36,254 nucleotides of DNA from Pseudomonadota bacterium (GTDB lineage: Bacteria; Pseudomonadota; Alphaproteobacteria; Rhodospirillales; 2-02-FULL-58-16), in NCBI GenBank assembly GCA_022545455.1, contig JACZQZ010000012.1, positions 1 through 36,254 on the forward strand, in the 5' to 3' direction. Shown one piece after another: positions 32,470 to 36,254 of the stretch. The first letter of the stretch is position 1. Every line of letters begins with the position of its first letter. The notes under the pieces were generated by a model. That model searched no databases, was not told where the DNA came from, and worked only from the letters and a program-made list of their open reading frames with translations. The translations under genes were made by a program, and so were the position numbers.

Positions 32470-33714
32470 ATGCCTGCCCTGCAGCCGGTCCGCGGCACCC
32501 GCGACATCCTGCCCGAGGAAATGCTGCGCCACCGCCACGTGGAGCAGACGGCCTTCGAGATCGCCGCGCGCTACGGGTTCGCCGAGATATCGACGCCGAT
32601 CTTAGAGTTCACGGAGGTCTTCTCGCGTACGCTGGGCGATACCTCCGACATCGTGACCAAGGAGATGTATGCGTTCGAGGACCGCAGCGGAGACAGCATC
32701 ACCCTGCGCCCGGAGTGTACGGCGGGCGTGGCCCGCGCCGTCCTATCGAACGGCCTCGCCCAACACCTGCCGCTCAAATTTTTCTGCCGCGGACCGATGT
32801 TCCGCTACGAGCGCCCGCAAAAGGGACGCCAGCGCCAGTTCCACCAGGTCGACGTGGAGGTGCTGGGCGTCGCCCAGCCCATGGCCGACGTGGAAATCAT
32901 CGCCCTCGGGGCCCACATCCTGGAGGCGCTGGGGGTGAGCGAAAAAATCACCCTGGAGCTGAACACCCTGGGCGACGGCGAAAGCCGCGACGCTTACCGG
33001 AAAATACTGGTGGAGTACCTCGCCGAACACCGCGACCGGCTTTCCGACGACAGTCTCACGCGGCTGGAGCGCAATCCCCTGCGCATCTTCGATTCCAAGG
33101 ACGAGGGCGACCGCGCCGTCGTCGCCGGGGCGCCGCTGTTGACCGACAGCCTGAACGGCGCCTCGCGGGAGTTTTTCGACGCGCTGTGCGAGGGGTTGCA
33201 GGCCGCCGGCATCGCCTATCGCCTGAACCCGCACCTGGTGCGCGGCCTGGACTATTACTGTCACACGGCGTTCGAGTTCACCACCGAGGCCCTGGGCGCC
33301 CAGGGCGCGGTGTTGGCGGGCGGGCGCTACGACGGCCTGATGGAACAGATGGGCGGGCCGCCGACGCCGGCGACGGGCTGGGCCGCCGGCGTCGAACGCC
33401 TGGCCATGTTGATCGAGGACCCGGCGCCGACCGTCCGGCCCATCGCCGTGGTGCCCGTCGGCGACGGTCCGCACCATGGCGCGTTCGGCGTCGCCCAACG
33501 GCTGCGGCGGGCCGGGTTCGCCGTCGAGATGGGCTTTTCCGGCAACCTGGCCAAGCGCATGAAACGGGCCAACAAGATCAATGCCCGCGCCACCGTGTTG
33601 CTGGGCGAGGACGAGCTGGCGCGCGACGCGGCCACGGTCCGCGACATGGATACCGGAGAGCAGTCGGACGTGCCGCTGGCGTCCCTGGAGACCCACCTCG
33701 CCCGCTACCGTTAG
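32470..33714 (+). CDS. hisS: histidine--tRNA ligase
   Basis: Class II aminoacyl-tRNA synthetase that charges tRNA-His. The 414-residue length is standard. Visible are the opening LQPVRGTRDILPEE, motif 1 around ISTPILEFTEVFSRTLG, motif 2 FRYERPQKGRQRQFHQVDVEVLG, the histidine-specific VRGLDYYCHTAFEF, and GGRYDGLMEQMGGP as motif 3 region. The C-terminal anticodon-binding domain includes KRMKRANKINARATVLLGEDE. GAAGAGG precedes the ATG. It lies between ispG and hemA, seven bases ahead of the latter. Confidence 0.97.
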   Translation: MPALQPVRGTRDILPEEMLRHRHVEQTAFEIAARYGFAEISTPILEFTEVFSRTLGDTSDIVTKEMYAFEDRSGDSITLRPECTAGVARAVLSNGLAQHLPLKFFCRGPMFRYERPQKGRQRQFHQVDVEVLGVAQPMADVEIIALGAHILEALGVSEKITLELNTLGDGESRDAYRKILVEYLAEHRDRLSDDSLTRLERNPLRIFDSKDEGDRAVVAGAPLLTDSLNGASREFFDALCEGLQAAGIAYRLNPHLVRGLDYYCHTAFEFTTEALGAQGAVLAGGRYDGLMEQMGGPPTPATGWAAGVERLAMLIEDPAPTVRPIAVVPVGDGPHHGAFGVAQRLRRAGFAVEMGFSGNLAKRMKRANKINARATVLLGEDELARDAATVRDMDTGEQSDVPLASLETHLARYR

Positions 33715-33721
33715 CGCCGCC

Positions 33722-35065
33722 ATGGCTAATGTATCTTTCCCGAAAGGCCGGCCGCTCGTCGTCGGCGCCAACCACCGCTCCAGTTCCTTGACGGTTCGCG
33801 ATCGCCTGTTCGTGGAGGATCCCGCGGTGCCGGCCTTCCTCCAGCGCCTGCGCCGATCGGGGGTCGAGCAGGCCATGGTGCTGTCTACGTGCGAGCGGGT
33901 CGAGGTGCAGGCGATCCATGACGACGCCGTAGAAACCGCCCGGCGTATCACCCAGGTCATGGCCGAGCACGCGGAGTTGACGGCCGCCGACCTCGGCGGC
34001 CAGCTCTACGTTCTGACGGGCGAGGACGCGGTGCGTCACATCTTCACGGTCACGGCGTCCCTCGACAGCCTGATGATCGGCGAGCCCCAGATCCTGGGCC
34101 AGGTGAAGGCCGGCCACCGCATGGCCCGCGACGCCGGCATGAACGGGAGCGAGCTGGAGGCGCTTTTGCAGGCGGCCTACGGCGCCGCCAAGCGGGTGCG
34201 CAGCGAGACCACCATCGGCCAGCGGCCGGTTTCCATCGCCGCCGCGGCGGTGCGGGTGGCCCAGGACCTGCACGGCGACCTGGGGCGCTGCACCGGCCTG
34301 CTGGTGGGGGGCGGCGACATGGCGGCGCTGGTCGCCGACGGCCTTCTTGCCGCGGGGCTCAGCCATCTGACGGTGACCCACCCCAGCGAGGCGCGGGCCG
34401 AGGCCGCGGCCCGCGCGCTGGACTGTCACGTGGCGCCCTTCGACGGGCTGGCCCGGCTTTTGGCGGACGCCGATATCGTGCTAACCTCCATGGGCACGCG
34501 GCGCCACGTGATCACCGCCGACATGGTCACCGCGGCGCTCGGCAAGCGCCGCCGCAAGCCGGTGTTCTTAGTGGACACCGGCATTCCCGGCGACATCGAG
34601 CCGGCGGTGAACCGCATCGACGAAGCCTTCCTCTATGATCTCAACGACCTGGAAAGGGTCGCCATGGAAGGCCGTGCCACCCGCGAGACCGAGGCCGGCG
34701 CGGCATGGAAGATCATCGGTGCGGAAGTGGCCGGTTTCCTGCGCGGACGGGCGGAGCGCACCGCCGTCCCCGCGTTGACGCGGCTGCGCGACCATTTCGA
34801 GGCGGCCCGCGGCAAGGCCTTGTCCGACGCCGGGAACGACGCCGAGAAGGCGACACGGCTGCTCGTCAACCGGTTGCTGCACGGTCCCTCCGAAGCGATG
34901 CGCGCGCTCGCCCGCGCCAGCGGCTCCGGCGGCGCCCCGGGGACCGGCACGGGCGAGGGGAGCGATTGGGAAGCCGCCGAACGGGTGCTCGAGCGCCTGT
35001 TCGGCCTCGATGCCGGGAAAGGCCCCACCGGCGAAGGGGACGACGGGAAGGAGACGGCGGAATGA
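33722..35065 (+). CDS. hemA: glutamyl-tRNA reductase
   Basis: Reduces glutamate on tRNA-Glu to glutamate-1-semialdehyde with NADPH, the first committed step of the C5 route to aminolevulinate and tetrapyrroles. The 447-residue product has the catalytic Cys57 in [10 protein letters not shown], the N-terminal [30 protein letters not shown], the NADPH-binding [14 protein letters not shown] (GxGxM usually; Gly-Gly-Asp-Met here), and the C-terminal dimerisation helices. This enzyme is unusual in alphaproteobacteria, which mainly use aminolevulinate synthase, also called HemA. The gene overlaps prfA by four bases and is almost adjacent to hisS. A Gly/Thr-rich stretch ([13 protein letters not shown]) near the end is a disordered linker before the last helix. 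Confidence 0.95.
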   Translation: MANVSFPKGRPLVVGANHRSSSLTVRDRLFVEDPAVPAFLQRLRRSGVEQAMVLSTCERVEVQAIHDDAVETARRITQVMAEHAELTAADLGGQLYVLTGEDAVRHIFTVTASLDSLMIGEPQILGQVKAGHRMARDAGMNGSELEALLQAAYGAAKRVRSETTIGQRPVSIAAAAVRVAQDLHGDLGRCTGLLVGGGDMAALVADGLLAAGLSHLTVTHPSEARAEAAARALDCHVAPFDGLARLLADADIVLTSMGTRRHVITADMVTAALGKRRRKPVFLVDTGIPGDIEPAVNRIDEAFLYDLNDLERVAMEGRATRETEAGAAWKIIGAEVAGFLRGRAERTAVPALTRLRDHFEAARGKALSDAGNDAEKATRLLVNRLLHGPSEAMRALARASGSGGAPGTGTGEGSDWEAAERVLERLFGLDAGKGPTGEGDDGKETAE

Positions 35066-36135
35066 GTCTGGACGCGAAGCTGGACCGGGTTGTCGCCCGC
35101 GCCGGGGAACTGAGCGCCATCCTCGCCGGCACCGATGCGCGCCCGGCCCGGGATTTCGCCCGCCTGTCCAAGGAGTACGCGGACCTGACGCCGGTGGTCG
35201 AGGGCATCGGTGAGCTGCGCAAGGCCAGGGAAGAGCTGGAGAGCCTTCGCGCCCTGATGGACGACCCGGAAAGCGAGGCCGACATGCGCGCCCTCGCCGA
35301 GGCCGAGTACCACGAGGTCAAGGAGAAGATTCCTGGGCTCGAAGACCGGCTCAAGGTCCTGCTGCTGCCCAGGGACGAGGCCGACGAACGGAACGCCATC
35401 CTGGAGGTGCGCGCCGGCACCGGCGGCGAAGAGGCGGCGCTGTTCGCCGCCGATCTGTTCCGCATGTACCAGCGCTACGCCGAGGTCCGGGGCTGGACGT
35501 TCGAGGTGATGAACGTGAACGAAACCGGCATCGGCGGCTACAAGGAGGCGATTGCGTCGGTGTCCGGGCAGGGCGTGTTCGCGCGGCTGAAGTTCGAATC
35601 CGGGGTGCATCGCGTCCAGCGCGTGCCGACCACGGAATCGGGCGGGCGCATCCACACCTCGGCGGCGACGGTGGCGGTGCTGCCCGAGCCCGAGGACGTG
35701 GAAATCCGCATCGAAGAGAAGGACCTGCGCGTCGACCGCTACCGGTCCAGCGGCCCCGGCGGGCAATCGGTCAACACCACCGACAGCGCCGTGCGCCTGA
35801 CCCACCTGCCCACCGGCATCGTCGTCATCTGCCAGGACGAAAAGTCCCAGCACAAGAACAAGGCCAAGGCCATGAAGGTGCTGAAGGCGCGGCTTTACGA
35901 AGAGGAGAGGGCGCGGAAGGACGCGGAGCTTTCGGCCACCCGGCGCAGCCAGGTGGGCACGGGCGACCGGTCCGAACGCATCCGCACCTACAACTTTCCC
36001 CAGGGGCGGGTCACCGACCACCGCATCAACCTGACCCTGCACAAGTTGGAGCGCATCATGGACGGGGAGCTGGACGAGGTCATCGACGCGCTCGCGGCCG
36101 AGGACCAGGCCAGCCGCCTGGCGGAGCTCCCGTGA
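35062..36135 (+). CDS. prfA: peptide chain release factor 1
   Basis: RF1 ends translation at UAA and UAG codons. The 357-residue product has the coiled N-terminal domain, the RF1 anticodon-like tripeptide region [22 protein letters not shown], in which the usual PxT pattern is P-T-T, and the peptidyl-release motif GGQ in [20 protein letters not shown], near residue 234. The [16 protein letters not shown] and [23 protein letters not shown] segments are standard. The ATG overlaps the hemA stop and its own stop overlaps the prmC GTG, so all three are coupled. The 476-aa ORF in the track is rejected. Confidence 0.97.
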   Translation: MSLDAKLDRVVARAGELSAILAGTDARPARDFARLSKEYADLTPVVEGIGELRKAREELESLRALMDDPESEADMRALAEAEYHEVKEKIPGLEDRLKVLLLPRDEADERNAILEVRAGTGGEEAALFAADLFRMYQRYAEVRGWTFEVMNVNETGIGGYKEAIASVSGQGVFARLKFESGVHRVQRVPTTESGGRIHTSAATVAVLPEPEDVEIRIEEKDLRVDRYRSSGPGGQSVNTTDSAVRLTHLPTGIVVICQDEKSQHKNKAKAMKVLKARLYEEERARKDAELSATRRSQVGTGDRSERIRTYNFPQGRVTDHRINLTLHKLERIMDGELDEVIDALAAEDQASRLAELP

Positions 36136-36254
36136 CCGCCCCGCACACCGTGGAGGCCGCCTTTTCGGCGGCGGCCCGCCGCCTGGCCCGGGCCGGCATC
36201 GCCGGGGCGCGGCTCGACGCCCGCGTCCTGGTCGGGCACGCGCTCGGCACCGGC
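36132..36254 (+). CDS. prmC: release-factor glutamine methyltransferase PrmC, N-terminal part (runs off the window)
   Basis: The first 41 codons of a gene that starts at a GTG overlapping the prfA stop (GTGA). The sequence [20 protein letters not shown] followed by [19 protein letters not shown] matches the N-terminal helical domain of PrmC, which methylates the Gln of the GGQ motif of RF1 and RF2. Position directly after prfA, where prmC normally lies, supports the call. The catalytic NPPY motif is beyond the window edge. Confidence 0.85.
   Translation, partial: MTAPHTVEAAFSAAARRLARAGIAGARLDARVLVGHALGTG

Overview
The window is a GC-rich (roughly two-thirds GC by eye) stretch of a bacterial chromosome that reads as an alphaproteobacterium, most likely from the Rhodospirillales or a neighbouring order. 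Evidence for this is the zinc-less alphaproteobacterial-type ribosomal protein S4, the PurS/PurQ/small-PurL form of FGAM synthase, a DUF1476 (F1-ATPase zeta-type inhibitor) gene, an NDUFAF5-like methyltransferase, DUF1178, and the order rodZ - ispG - hisS - hemA - prfA - prmC. The assignment is inferred from protein families and gene order; no rRNA or tRNA gene was seen. Genes are dense and mostly housekeeping.

Layout. 0-2.4 kb: the tail of an unrecognised gene, a carboxylesterase, an HNH endonuclease and rpsD on the plus strand. 2.4-10.2 kb: a minus-strand bolA-grxD pair, the purine operon purC-purS-purQ-purL, an NRDE-family gene and purB, with a plus-strand DUF1476 gene between the last two. 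10.4-16 kb: an Ntn-type cysteine hydrolase (acid ceramidase/NAAA-like) overlapping tail-to-tail with an MFS transporter, then a tripartite tricarboxylate transporter (tctC-tctB-tctA) with a terminator-like hairpin after the binding-protein gene. 16-19.7 kb: an aspartate dehydrogenase, an acyl-CoA synthetase, a previously untracked pair of overlapping single-helix microproteins, and a tiny lipoprotein. 19.7-27.3 kb: a minus-strand methyltransferase-sfsA-map-radC run, a plus-strand comF, grxC and nitrilase-like hydrolase group, another methyltransferase, DUF1178 and ubiG. 27.7-36.25 kb: lysC, rodZ, then an apparent operon ispG-hisS-hemA-prfA-prmC with 4-base stop/start overlaps at its end.

Systems. 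Most of de novo purine synthesis after FGAR is represented (FGAM synthase subunits, SAICAR synthase, adenylosuccinate lyase). Iron-sulfur and redox handling is represented by bolA, grxD and grxC, isoprenoid synthesis by ispG, quinone and complex I by ubiG and the NDUFAF5-like protein, and translation termination by prfA with its methyltransferase prmC. hemA encodes glutamyl-tRNA reductase (C5 route to aminolevulinate), which is noteworthy because the usual alphaproteobacterial route is aminolevulinate synthase.

The most unusual signal is a family of three ~260-bp non-coding elements (8118-8385, 23867-24123, 27337-27602), plus a possible worn-out end at 26461. They share ~35-bp terminal inverted repeats, a second inner inverted repeat, and an internal palindromic module whose arm appears in opposite orientation in different copies. 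They sit only between genes, two of them in divergent promoter regions and one splitting the comF-grxC-nitrilase group. They look like MITEs, or a structured-RNA or regulatory repeat family, and I could not assign them to a known transposon.
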